This document shows positions 51,330 through 59,332 of a DNA stretch of 64,000 nt, in pieces. The DNA is from Bradyrhizobium sp. BRP22 (GTDB lineage: Bacteria; Pseudomonadota; Alphaproteobacteria; Rhizobiales; Xanthobacteraceae): the NCBI RefSeq assembly GCF_020194175.1, contig NZ_JADYVX010000035.1, positions 1-64,000 of the forward strand, given 5' to 3'. A program made the position numbers and the translations under genes. The stretch's first letter is position 1. Every line of letters begins with the position of its first letter. The notes under the pieces were generated by a model. It saw only the letters and a program-made list of their open reading frames with translations. It did no database searches and was not told the origin of the DNA.

Positions 51330-52886
51330 ATGAGCCGCGCGCTGCGTTTTCTTGTGATCCTGCTCGCCCTGTCGTGCGGCGCCTTGGCGGCGCGTGCCGC
51401 GGAGGACAAGCCGCTCGAGCGGGGCGCCGCGATCACAGATCCATCGGTGCTACGTGATCTCGATCGCGGCCGGTTCGGCCTTGGGCGCATGCTGTCGCCG
51501 CAGCGATCGACCGATCTTCCGCTCGATGACGCCGAACTGTTCGCGCTGCCGTCGATGGCGCCGATCCGCGCGGCGATCGATCGCGAGTTCGATCGCTACA
51601 TCGCAAGGCACCAGCAAAACCTTCCGAACGAAACCATCGGCGTCGGCGATAGCTTCGCCTTTCAGCTATTCGATCGCGCGCAGCTCTACTCCGCCGCAAC
51701 GCGCTTCGTGCTGGCCGGCATCATCAACCGCATGGACCGCGCCTATGTATCGTCCGATAGCTGCGGCGAGATCCGCCTGATCTATCGGCTGACGCGCGTC
51801 GATGCGCCCGTGATCGGCGAGAACGCGGTCTCGCAGCGGCTGCCGATGACGCTCAATCTGGTCCTGAAGGCGAAGGGCGAGGGCGCGCACGATCGAAATG
51901 GCGCCGCGATCACTTGCGGCGAGATCGCGCGGCGCTGGCTCGCCATTGGCGACGCCGCCTCAATGGATCCTCAAAAGCTCATCGGCAAGGACGGCCCACT
52001 CGACCTCATCGACAATCGGAATATCGAGCAGATCGAGACCAACCTGCAGATCGCCCACGCGCCGAAATCGCCGACCCGCGATTTCCGCACCGACTATCTC
52101 CTGAAGGTGTTCAACTATATCGGCGACGCTGGCCGTTTCGAGGAAGCGCCGCTGGAAAACCAGATCGACCGCGATCGCATCCTGGCCGACGCGAACCTGA
52201 AACGCGAGTTCAAGAGCTGGCTGCTCGACGCCAGGCATTTCGCCGAGCTCGACCGCGGTACGATCCTGATTCCGGAAAAATTCCTCGCGAAGGCTGCCAT
52301 CGCACCGACGCCGGCGGGATTCGACGTCTCGGAGCTGCAGCCCGAATATGGGATGATGAAGGGTGAAAGCAGTGCGGCTGCATTCGATGACAATGACATC
52401 GTCGGCGCGCTGAAGAAGGCAGCGGAAGACGGCACCAGGCTGCAGAACATCCGCTCGGTCGCAGGCTTCGAGCGCCGGCTCAACGATGTTACCTGCGCCG
52501 GCTGCCACCAGACCCGCGGCATCGGCGGCTTCCATTTCCCCGGCGCCGACTGGCTGGCGGCCAAGCCGTCGAACACGACTGTGGTGCCGGCCTCGCCGCA
52601 TTTCTTCGGCGACCAGGTCCGCCGCCGCGACATCCTGGCCGCGTTCGCCCGCGGTGCCGAACCCGATTTCTCCCGCGGCTTCTCCAACCGCCCGCAGCTG
52701 CGCGGCAGCACCGAGCTTGCCGGCACCGAATATGAAGACGGCTGGGGCGCCCATTGCTATCAGCAAAGCCCGAAACCTGCCGACAACGACCGCAGTTTCC
52801 GCAACTGGACCTGCGCCGAGGGTCTCGCCTGCCAGGTCGCCGGCAAGACGTCGCGCATGGGCATGTGCTTCATCAAGGGCCGGTAA
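51330..52886 (+). CDS. Exported protein with a single CxxCH motif
   Basis: 518 residues. The signal peptide covers 1-24 (ARA). One C-A-G-C-H motif (C389, H393, followed by QTRGIGGFHFPGADW) suggests covalent c-type haem, as in di-haem peroxidase-like or planctomycete-type cytochromes. The rest does not match a standard cytochrome fold that I recognise. The C-terminus has further cysteines (CYQQ...CAEGLACQVAG...CFIKGR), probably in disulfides. The N-terminal 350 residues are mixed alpha/beta without known motifs. It would be a periplasmic or outer-surface redox protein; no partner is adjacent. Confidence 0.75.
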   Translation: MSRALRFLVILLALSCGALAARAAEDKPLERGAAITDPSVLRDLDRGRFGLGRMLSPQRSTDLPLDDAELFALPSMAPIRAAIDREFDRYIARHQQNLPNETIGVGDSFAFQLFDRAQLYSAATRFVLAGIINRMDRAYVSSDSCGEIRLIYRLTRVDAPVIGENAVSQRLPMTLNLVLKAKGEGAHDRNGAAITCGEIARRWLAIGDAASMDPQKLIGKDGPLDLIDNRNIEQIETNLQIAHAPKSPTRDFRTDYLLKVFNYIGDAGRFEEAPLENQIDRDRILADANLKREFKSWLLDARHFAELDRGTILIPEKFLAKAAIAPTPAGFDVSELQPEYGMMKGESSAAAFDDNDIVGALKKAAEDGTRLQNIRSVAGFERRLNDVTCAGCHQTRGIGGFHFPGADWLAAKPSNTTVVPASPHFFGDQVRRRDILAAFARGAEPDFSRGFSNRPQLRGSTELAGTEYEDGWGAHCYQQSPKPADNDRSFRNWTCAEGLACQVAGKTSRMGMCFIKGR

Positions 52887-52940
52887 AGCGGCCCCAACCT
52901 CTCGCCAGCGATAAGAGGAGAAGAATGGTACGCGTTCGAT

Positions 52941-54146
52941 TTACGCCACTGCACCCGCAGCGCGCAGCCTGCTGATCGCAGCCTCGTCATAGCCCGCCTG
53001 CCGCAGGATCTCATCGCTGTGCTCGCCGACTTCCGGCGGCTTGCGCGGCTGCACCTTCTTCTCGCCGTCGATGAAGATCGGGCTGTTGACGGTCAGCATG
53101 GTGTCGTTCTCGAACCGCACCAGCACCTCATTTTCGATCATCTGCTTATCGGTCGGGATGTCGTCGAGGATGCCGACCACGCCGAACACCAGCCCACTGC
53201 CGTCGAGGATCTTGCGCCATTCGGCGAGGTCCTTGGTGGCGAAGATCTCATCGAGGATCTTGATCAGTTCGACCGAGCGCGCATGGCGGACGGCCTTGGT
53301 GGCGAAGCGCTCGTCGGCGACGAGATCCTCGCGGCCGAGGCAGCGTGCCAGCGTCGGCCATTGCCGCTCCTCGTTGAGCAGCGACAGGATGATCCAGCGG
53401 CCGTCCCTGCATTTGTAGTGATTGGTCACGGCGTTCAGCGCCTCTTCGCGCGGCTTGCGCTTGGAGAATTTCGCGCCGCAGAGTTTTGCCTGCGCCAGCA
53501 CGCTGTTGGCCCAGACGCCGTTCGCCATCAGGTTGGTCGAGACATGCGAGCCCTTGCCGGTGCGCTCGCGCTTGAACAAAGCGGTGACGATCGCGCCGTA
53601 GAACGCCATCGCGCAGGGGTGGTCGCCCATGCCGGCGACGGAGCGCGCCGGCGTGGTGTCCTCATCCGCGCGCACCAGATCCATCAGGCCGGAGCGCGCC
53701 CAATAGGCGTTGCTGTCGAAGCCCGGCTTGTTGGCTTCCTCGCCCTTTTCGCCATAGCCGGTGAAGGAAGCGTAGATCAGGCGGTCGTTGAGATGGGCGA
53801 GGTGGTCATGAGTAATGCCGAGCTTGGCGCGCACCTGCGGCGGCATGTTGGTGATGAAGACGTCGGCTTCGGCCACGAGCTTGTAGAGCACCGCCTGCGC
53901 CTCCGGCTTGGTGAGGTCGAGCGCCAGGCTCTTCTTGTTGCGCGCCTCCAGCAGCCAGGCGAAATTATGCTCGGTGTGGGGATAGCCGGGCAGGTTCGGC
54001 AGATTGCGGTAGGGATCGCCGGCCCCGGGCGGCTCGATCTTGATCACGTCGGCGCCGAAGTCGGACAGCACGGTCGCGGCCGCCGGAGCCGCAATGAAGC
54101 TCGCACAGTCCAGAACCTTCAAGCCTTCAAAGATGCCTTTTTCCAT
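52941..54146 (-). CDS. CaiB/BaiF family (class III) CoA transferase
   Basis: 401 residues. The N-terminal LKVLDCASFIAAPAAATVLSDFGADVIKIEPP is the family signature. The nucleophilic aspartate is D175 in AGMGDHPCAMA, matching Asp169 of formyl-CoA transferase. The C-terminal domain contains LGREDLVADERFATKAVR. It moves CoA between carboxylic acids; the acid is not identifiable. It is convergent with the CxxCH gene and followed by a repeat element on its 5' side. Confidence 0.9.
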   Translation of the reverse strand: MEKGIFEGLKVLDCASFIAAPAAATVLSDFGADVIKIEPPGAGDPYRNLPNLPGYPHTEHNFAWLLEARNKKSLALDLTKPEAQAVLYKLVAEADVFITNMPPQVRAKLGITHDHLAHLNDRLIYASFTGYGEKGEEANKPGFDSNAYWARSGLMDLVRADEDTTPARSVAGMGDHPCAMAFYGAIVTALFKRERTGKGSHVSTNLMANGVWANSVLAQAKLCGAKFSKRKPREEALNAVTNHYKCRDGRWIILSLLNEERQWPTLARCLGREDLVADERFATKAVRHARSVELIKILDEIFATKDLAEWRKILDGSGLVFGVVGILDDIPTDKQMIENEVLVRFENDTMLTVNSPIFIDGEKKVQPRKPPEVGEHSDEILRQAGYDEAAISRLRAAGAVA

Positions 54147-54267
54147 CGTGCCGTCGCTCCCGTGACGTTTGTTGCTGTTGTTCGTGAGGTGGAATTACCG
54201 CTGCCGATGATCCCGAGGAGGGGGCATTTGACCCATGTCGGGTGCGGGATGCAACGGCTGTTTGGGC

Positions 54268-54351
54268 CGTCATTGCGAGCGAAGCGAAGCAATCCATTTC
54301 GCCGCTTGCGGAGGCATGGATTGCTTCGTCGCTACGCTCCTCGCAATGACG
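54268..54351. repeat. Inverted repeat, 'GTCATTGCGAG' family
   Basis: cgtcattgcgag...ctcgcaatgacg, with inner gaagcaatcca / tggattgcttc. It is a second full copy of the element at 46434-46518, and lies between the CoA transferase start and the putA end, so it may end the putA transcript. Confidence 0.85.
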
Positions 54352-54358
54352 AACGGCG

Positions 54359-57358
54359 CTACTCCCCGCCCGCCATCAGCGCGGCATTGCCGCCGGCGGC
54401 GGCCGTGTTCACCGTCACGGTCTGTTCGGTCGCAAACCGCGCCAGGTAATGCGGGCCGCCGGCCTTGGGTCCGGTGCCTGAGAGGCCACTTCCGCCGAAC
54501 GGCTGCACGCCGACGGCGGCGCCGATCATGTTGCGGTTGACATAGATGTTGCCGACCGCGAGGCGCTCGACAATGTCTTCCACAGCGTCATCGATGCGCG
54601 AGTGGATGCCGAGCGTCAGCCCGTAGCCCGTTGCCTCGATCGCGCGCAGCACGTCTCCAAGGTTTTCGGCGCGATAGCGCACCACGTGCAGGACCGGGCC
54701 GAACACCTCCTCGGTGAGCTGGCCGGCGCTCGCCAGTTCGAAGATGTGCGGGGCGACGAAATTGCCCTCCGGCGCGGTGCCGGCGAAATGGACGCGGGCC
54801 TCTCGTTTCATCCGCGCGATGTGCGCGTCGAGCCGCTGCTTCGCCTCGGCATCGATCACCGGTCCGACATGGGTCGAGGGATCGCTGGGATCGCCGAGCT
54901 TCAGTTCGCGCGCGGCGCCCGCGATCATCTCGATCGTGCGATCGGCGACGTCGTCCTGGACGAACAAGAGCCGCAGCGCCGAACAGCGCTGTCCGGCCGA
55001 GCGGAACGCCGAGGTCACGACATCGTCGGCGACCTGCTCGGGCAGCGCGGTGGCATCGACGATCATCGCGTTGATGCCGCCGGTCTCGGCGATCAGCGGC
55101 ACGATCGGGCCGTCTTTGGCAGCAAGGGTCCGGTTGATCGATCGCGCGACTTCGGTCGAGCCGGTGAAGACGACGCCTGCGATGTCCGGATGCGCCACCA
55201 GCGCCGCGCCGATCCGGCCATCGCCTTGCACCAGTTGCAGGGCGGAAGCCGGCACGCCCGCCGCGTGCAGCAGCGCGACCGCCTCCGCTGCGATCAACGG
55301 CGTCTGCTCGGCCGGCTTTGCCACCACCGAATTGCCCGCCATCAGCGCTGATGTCACCTGGCCGAGGAAGATCGCCAATGGAAAATTCCACGGCGAGATC
55401 GCAACGAAGACGCCGCGGCCGCGCAAGACGAGCAAATTGCTCTCGCCGGTCGGTCCCGGCATCGCCTCGCCGTCGCCGAACAGCTTGCGGCCCTGGGCGG
55501 CGTAGTAGCGGCAGAAATCGGTGGCCTCGCGTACCTCAGAGAGCGCGTCATCCAGCGTCTTGCCGCCTTCCCGCTGCAACAGCGCGATGAAATGCGGATC
55601 GCGCTGCTGCAACAGGTCGGCGGCGCGTTCGAGGATTTTCGCCCGTGTCTCGGCCGGCGTTCGGCTCCAGCGGCCAAAACCGCCGCGTGCGGTGGCGACT
55701 GCTGTTTCCGGCCTAGCCTCGCTGCTTGCCGCTGTTGGCAATGTCACGGCGCCGATCGCTGTCAGGAGACCATTCAGCGCGGCGCGTTCGCCGAACTCGA
55801 TGCCGCGCGAATTCTGCCGCTCGGGCCGATAAAGGTCCCGCGGCAGCGGGATGTTTGGATGGCGCGCATGCTCGGCCGTGCCGATGATGTCGGCCGGCCG
55901 GCGCAGCAGCGCCTTCACGGGCACGGCCTCATCGGCGGCGAGCGCGACGAAGGATGAATTGGCGCCGTTCTCGAGCAGGCGCCGCACCAGATAGGCGAGC
56001 AGGTCGCGATGGCTGCCGACCGGCGCATAGGTGCGGTGGGCGATGTCGGGACGGTCCTTGGCAAGCTGCGCATAGAGCGCCTCGCCCATGCCGTGCAGGC
56101 GCTGGAATTCGAAGCTGCCGCCGTCGCCGGCCAACTCAAGAATGGTCGCAACGGTGAGGGCGTTGTGGGTCGCAAATTGCGGAAACAGACGCGGCCGCAA
56201 CGCCAACAGCTTTCGCGCACAGGCGACGTAGTTCAGATCGGTCATCGCCTTGCGGGTGAAGACCGGATAATCGTCGAGCCCGCGCTCCTGCGCGCGCTTG
56301 ATCTCGGTGTCCCAATAGGCGCCCTTGACCAGCCGCACCATCATCCGCCGGTCCAGGCTTTGCGCAAGCTGGCTGGCGTAGTCGATCACCTCGCCGGCGC
56401 GTTTCTGATAGGCCTGGATCGCGAGGCCGAAACCGTCCCAGCCGGCAAGCGCGCCGTCGGCGAACGCCGCGGCAATTCCGTCAAGCGACAATTCCAGCCG
56501 ATCGGCTTCCTCGGCATCGACGGTGAAATTCAAATTGAACGCCTTGGCCTGCCGCGCGAGCTCGATCAGCCGCGGTACGAGCTCACGCATCACGCGGGTC
56601 TGGCTCACCGCCTCGAAACGCGGATGCAGCGCGGAAAGTTTGACCGAGATGCCGGGCCGGTCGGGCAGTGGGCGACTGTCCGCCGCGCGCCCGATCGCCT
56701 CGATCGCGCGCGCATAGGAAGTGAAATAGCGTTCGGCATCTTCGGCGGTGCGCGCGCCTTCGCCGAGCATGTCGAAGGAATAGCGCGGCTTGTGCGCGGA
56801 ATGCGAATTCGCCCGCGACAGCGCCGCCTCGATGGTCTCGCCGAGCACGAAATGGCTGCCCATCAGCCGCATCGCCTGCCGCGTGGCGGCGCGCACCGCC
56901 GGCGCGCCGAGTCGCTTGGTCAGTCGGCCGATCGTGCCCTGCGGCGTCTCGCCGGGCTGGATCACCCGCGCGGACATGCCGAGCGCCCAGGCCGAGGCAT
57001 TGACCAGGAAGGCGGCCGACTTGGTCTCGTGATTGACGAAATCGCCCTGCGCCAGCTTGTCCTCGATGAACTGGTCGGCTGTGCGCGCATCCGGCACGCG
57101 CAGCAGCGCTTCCGCCAGCACCATCAGTGCCAGACCCTCCTTGGTCGAGAGCGCGAATTCCCGCAGCATGTCCTCGATGCCGCCGAGCGGATCGTCATTG
57201 GTGCGGATCGCCTCGATCAGCCGCGTCGCGGTGGCGTCGATCCGCGCTTCCTGCGCTGCGCCGAGCCGCGCATCCGACAGCAGGCGCGATGCTATCGCGA
57301 CATCATCAGGCGCGTAGGCGGCGCTGAAAGGTGGAAGAGAAGCATATTCGACTGGCAT
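54359..57358 (-). CDS. putA: Bifunctional proline dehydrogenase / glutamate-semialdehyde dehydrogenase PutA
   Basis: 999 residues, exactly the size of the minimalist (type A) PutA of B. japonicum, and without the ribbon-helix-helix DNA-binding domain of E. coli PutA. The N-terminal FAD-dependent PRODH barrel (about 60-470) has KGAYWDTEIKRAQERGLDDYPVF and YAPVGSHRDLLAYLVRRL. The ALDH domain has FVAISPWNFPLAIFLGQ, an NAD fold, and catalytic Cys792 in SAGQRCSAL. It oxidises proline to glutamate, channelling the semialdehyde between the sites. Lacking a DNA-binding part, it cannot repress itself; the divergent Lrp-type gene probably controls it. Confidence 0.97.
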   Translation of the reverse strand: MPVEYASLPPFSAAYAPDDVAIASRLLSDARLGAAQEARIDATATRLIEAIRTNDDPLGGIEDMLREFALSTKEGLALMVLAEALLRVPDARTADQFIEDKLAQGDFVNHETKSAAFLVNASAWALGMSARVIQPGETPQGTIGRLTKRLGAPAVRAATRQAMRLMGSHFVLGETIEAALSRANSHSAHKPRYSFDMLGEGARTAEDAERYFTSYARAIEAIGRAADSRPLPDRPGISVKLSALHPRFEAVSQTRVMRELVPRLIELARQAKAFNLNFTVDAEEADRLELSLDGIAAAFADGALAGWDGFGLAIQAYQKRAGEVIDYASQLAQSLDRRMMVRLVKGAYWDTEIKRAQERGLDDYPVFTRKAMTDLNYVACARKLLALRPRLFPQFATHNALTVATILELAGDGGSFEFQRLHGMGEALYAQLAKDRPDIAHRTYAPVGSHRDLLAYLVRRLLENGANSSFVALAADEAVPVKALLRRPADIIGTAEHARHPNIPLPRDLYRPERQNSRGIEFGERAALNGLLTAIGAVTLPTAASSEARPETAVATARGGFGRWSRTPAETRAKILERAADLLQQRDPHFIALLQREGGKTLDDALSEVREATDFCRYYAAQGRKLFGDGEAMPGPTGESNLLVLRGRGVFVAISPWNFPLAIFLGQVTSALMAGNSVVAKPAEQTPLIAAEAVALLHAAGVPASALQLVQGDGRIGAALVAHPDIAGVVFTGSTEVARSINRTLAAKDGPIVPLIAETGGINAMIVDATALPEQVADDVVTSAFRSAGQRCSALRLLFVQDDVADRTIEMIAGAARELKLGDPSDPSTHVGPVIDAEAKQRLDAHIARMKREARVHFAGTAPEGNFVAPHIFELASAGQLTEEVFGPVLHVVRYRAENLGDVLRAIEATGYGLTLGIHSRIDDAVEDIVERLAVGNIYVNRNMIGAAVGVQPFGGSGLSGTGPKAGGPHYLARFATEQTVTVNTAAAGGNAALMAGGE

Positions 57359-57410
57359 GGCGTTTTCCTCAGACCCATCAGAACCTTACTTCCATCCGAA
57401 CCGTGCTTCG

Positions 57411-57428
57411 ATAGACAAATTCGTCTAT
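57411..57428. promoter_or_regulatory. Palindrome between putA and its Lrp-type regulator
   Basis: ATAGACAAATTCGTCTAT pairs at eight of nine positions. It lies in the AT-rich 112-base divergent region of putA and the lrp-like gene, which fits an Lrp/AsnC operator, 52 bases before the putA start. It could also overlap a promoter. Confidence 0.55.
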
Positions 57429-57470
57429 ATGGCGTAGAAAATAAGGCTACATAGTAGATATGGTTGATAT

Positions 57471-57935
57471 ATGCCGGAGTTGGACAAAATAGACCGCAAG
57501 ATCCTCGAAATCCTGCAGGACGATGGCCGAATCGCCAATGTCGACCTGGCGGAGCGCATCGGCCTGTCCGCGACCTCGATCGGCGAGCGGCTGAAGCGGC
57601 TGCAGCGCGAGGGATTTGTCGAGGGCTTCGGCGCACGCCTCAATCCGCATCGTCTCGGCCTCGGGCTGCTCGTGTTCGTCGAGGTGATGCTCGACAAGAC
57701 CACGCCTGACATCTTCGAAAAGTTCGCACACGCTGTGCGGGCCGCGCCGGAAGTCCTGGAGTGCCACATGGTGGCCGGCGGCTTCGACTATCTGGTCAAG
57801 GCGCGCGTCGCCGATATGGGCGCCTATCGCCGCTTCCTCGGAGAAAGCCTGCTCGCACTGCCGGGCGTGAAGGAGACGCGCACCTACGCCGTGATGGAAG
57901 AGGTCAAGCGCGACGCGCCGCTGCCGGTCCCCTAG
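57471..57935 (+). CDS. Lrp/AsnC family transcriptional regulator (PutR-like)
   Basis: 154 residues. The N-terminal helix-turn-helix (LDKIDRKILEILQDDGRIANVDLAERIGLS, about 2-31) is followed by the RAM/AsnC ligand-binding domain (about 68-150, ending TRTYAVMEEVKRD). Lrp-family regulators bind amino acids and act on nearby amino-acid genes. Its location divergent to putA, with a palindrome between, suggests a proline-responsive activator of putA like PutR of rhizobia and agrobacteria. It probably also regulates itself. Confidence 0.88.
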   Translation: MPELDKIDRKILEILQDDGRIANVDLAERIGLSATSIGERLKRLQREGFVEGFGARLNPHRLGLGLLVFVEVMLDKTTPDIFEKFAHAVRAAPEVLECHMVAGGFDYLVKARVADMGAYRRFLGESLLALPGVKETRTYAVMEEVKRDAPLPVP

Positions 57936-58035
57936 CAGTTTTACGTAGCGAGATATGATCCACAGGTCCCTGCGCGCCGTATTGGCAGGATCGGAGCGTC
58001 ACGCTAATCCTTGCTTCCTCTTTGGGCGCAGGCGC

Positions 58036-58686
58036 ATGAGCAATACCGATCGATCGAAGCACCGCGGCACAGGCGCGACGCTTGCAGGCGTCTGCACGGG
58101 GCTGCTGGCACTCTTTGCCTATCCTGCCGCTTCCGCCGAGATGAGCGCGGCGGTCGAGGCGCTGTATACGTCGGTGTCGATTTATCCGCCGTCGGCGAGC
58201 TCGATGACGGTCTGCTATGGCTTCGTCTGCCGGCGCCGCGAGATTCTGGATTTCACTGCCGCCGATCGCGCCGCGCTGACGCAGATCATGAATGCGGGCC
58301 GCGCCTCCGCTGCGGCCGAGCGTGCTGCAGTGCAAAAAGCGGTCACGTGGTTCGATCGTCGCATGGGCCCGATCATCGGCACCGACAAGCGGGTGGCGAA
58401 GGCCGATTTCCGCTATTTCGACGACAAGCACAATTACGATTGCTGGGACACCACCCGCAACACCACGAGCCTGCTCCTGGTGCTGCAGCAGTGGAATCTG
58501 CTGAGGCATCACACAGTCGGCGACCCGCATTATCGCGGCAACACGCTGGTGCTGCAGACGCCGCACAACACCGCGGTGCTGGTCGAGCGTGCCACCAAGG
58601 TGGAATGGGCTGTCGATCTCTGGCCGCGCGGCTATCTGCAGCCGCCGGATGTCATGCCCGTCACCAAATGGGTGACGGAGGACTGA
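58036..58686 (+). CDS. Hypothetical exported protein
   Basis: 216 residues from the ATG at 58036; an ATG at 57955 would add 27 polar residues before the signal peptide. The hydrophobic segment (about 18-33) ends in SASAE-like cleavage context. The mature protein has MTVCYGFVCRRREILDF, a Cys pair likely to be oxidised, helices with Ala, and HNYDCWDTTRNTTSLLLVLQQW, a well-defined motif. It closes with VEWAVDLWPRGYLQPP. I recall it as a conserved uncharacterised protein of Rhizobiales; catalytic function is not evident. Confidence 0.65.
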   Translation: MSNTDRSKHRGTGATLAGVCTGLLALFAYPAASAEMSAAVEALYTSVSIYPPSASSMTVCYGFVCRRREILDFTAADRAALTQIMNAGRASAAAERAAVQKAVTWFDRRMGPIIGTDKRVAKADFRYFDDKHNYDCWDTTRNTTSLLLVLQQWNLLRHHTVGDPHYRGNTLVLQTPHNTAVLVERATKVEWAVDLWPRGYLQPPDVMPVTKWVTED

Positions 58687-58803
58687 AAGTGGCCGACGCG
58701 CGGATGCGCGCGCTCAGCTCCTTGTGAACGCTCCCTCTGCTTGCAATTTATTCGGGCGTCACTCCCGGACGCATCCCCGAGAGTGCGACCTGTGCCGATA
58801 ATG

Positions 58804-59004
58804 CTAGACTTTCAAATTCTCCGCCGATGTTCGGCCGCGGTTGGCGATCTCGTCGTACTCGACCGACTGCCCTTCATTGAGAGTGGTAAGGCCGGCCTTC
58901 TGAACCGCTGAGATATGAACAAATATGTCCTTGCCGCCCGCCGCAGGCTGGATAAACCCATAGCCCTTGGTCGGGTTGAACCACTTCACAGTACCTTTAG
59001 CCAT
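58804..59004 (-). CDS. cspA: CspA-family cold-shock protein
   Basis: 66 residues, a single cold-shock domain. RNP-1 is KGYGFI (13-18) and RNP-2 is DIFVHI (26-31); both nucleic-acid-binding motifs are intact. It binds single-stranded RNA/DNA and melts secondary structure. GGAG precedes the ATG. The 328 bases upstream are partly AT-rich and may form a long leader typical of csp genes. Bradyrhizobium has several copies; this is one of them. Confidence 0.95.
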   Translation of the reverse strand: MAKGTVKWFNPTKGYGFIQPAAGGKDIFVHISAVQKAGLTTLNEGQSVEYDEIANRGRTSAENLKV

Positions 59005-59332
59005 TCACGTCGTCTCCGGCGGAAATCAAATAATTAAACGAACCGGCCGGTCCCCGCACACCCCGGCATGTTCGCAAGGCAGGATAACGCAGATTGCGTC
59101 GCGCTTGGTAGCGCAAAGCTCACGCGCGATTTTGGCGGAAACACGCCGTTTCGCGGCGGTTTTGTGCCGTTTTGCCTATTTGGCACTCATTCCCGTGGAA
59201 AAGGTCCGCCAATAGCGGCAAGCCCAAGGCGGCTGGCACAGCCGGGTTTTGCAAACCGGCGCTCGCGATCAATGCACGCCGACGTTGATGATGCGCCAGC
59301 AATCGCCGAAGGACGTTATTGGCAGGTGATAA
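59005..59332. other. Intergenic upstream of cspA
   Basis: 328 bases between cspA and the end of the cyclase gene. The part next to cspA (59020-59045) is AT-rich (caaataattaaacg) and is the probable promoter or leader region. No repeat or RNA fold was confirmed by eye. Confidence 0.4.

Noticed and set aside
56009..57454. A 481-residue plus-strand open frame opposite putA
   Set aside because: Antisense shadow of putA, covering the putA start and operator region.
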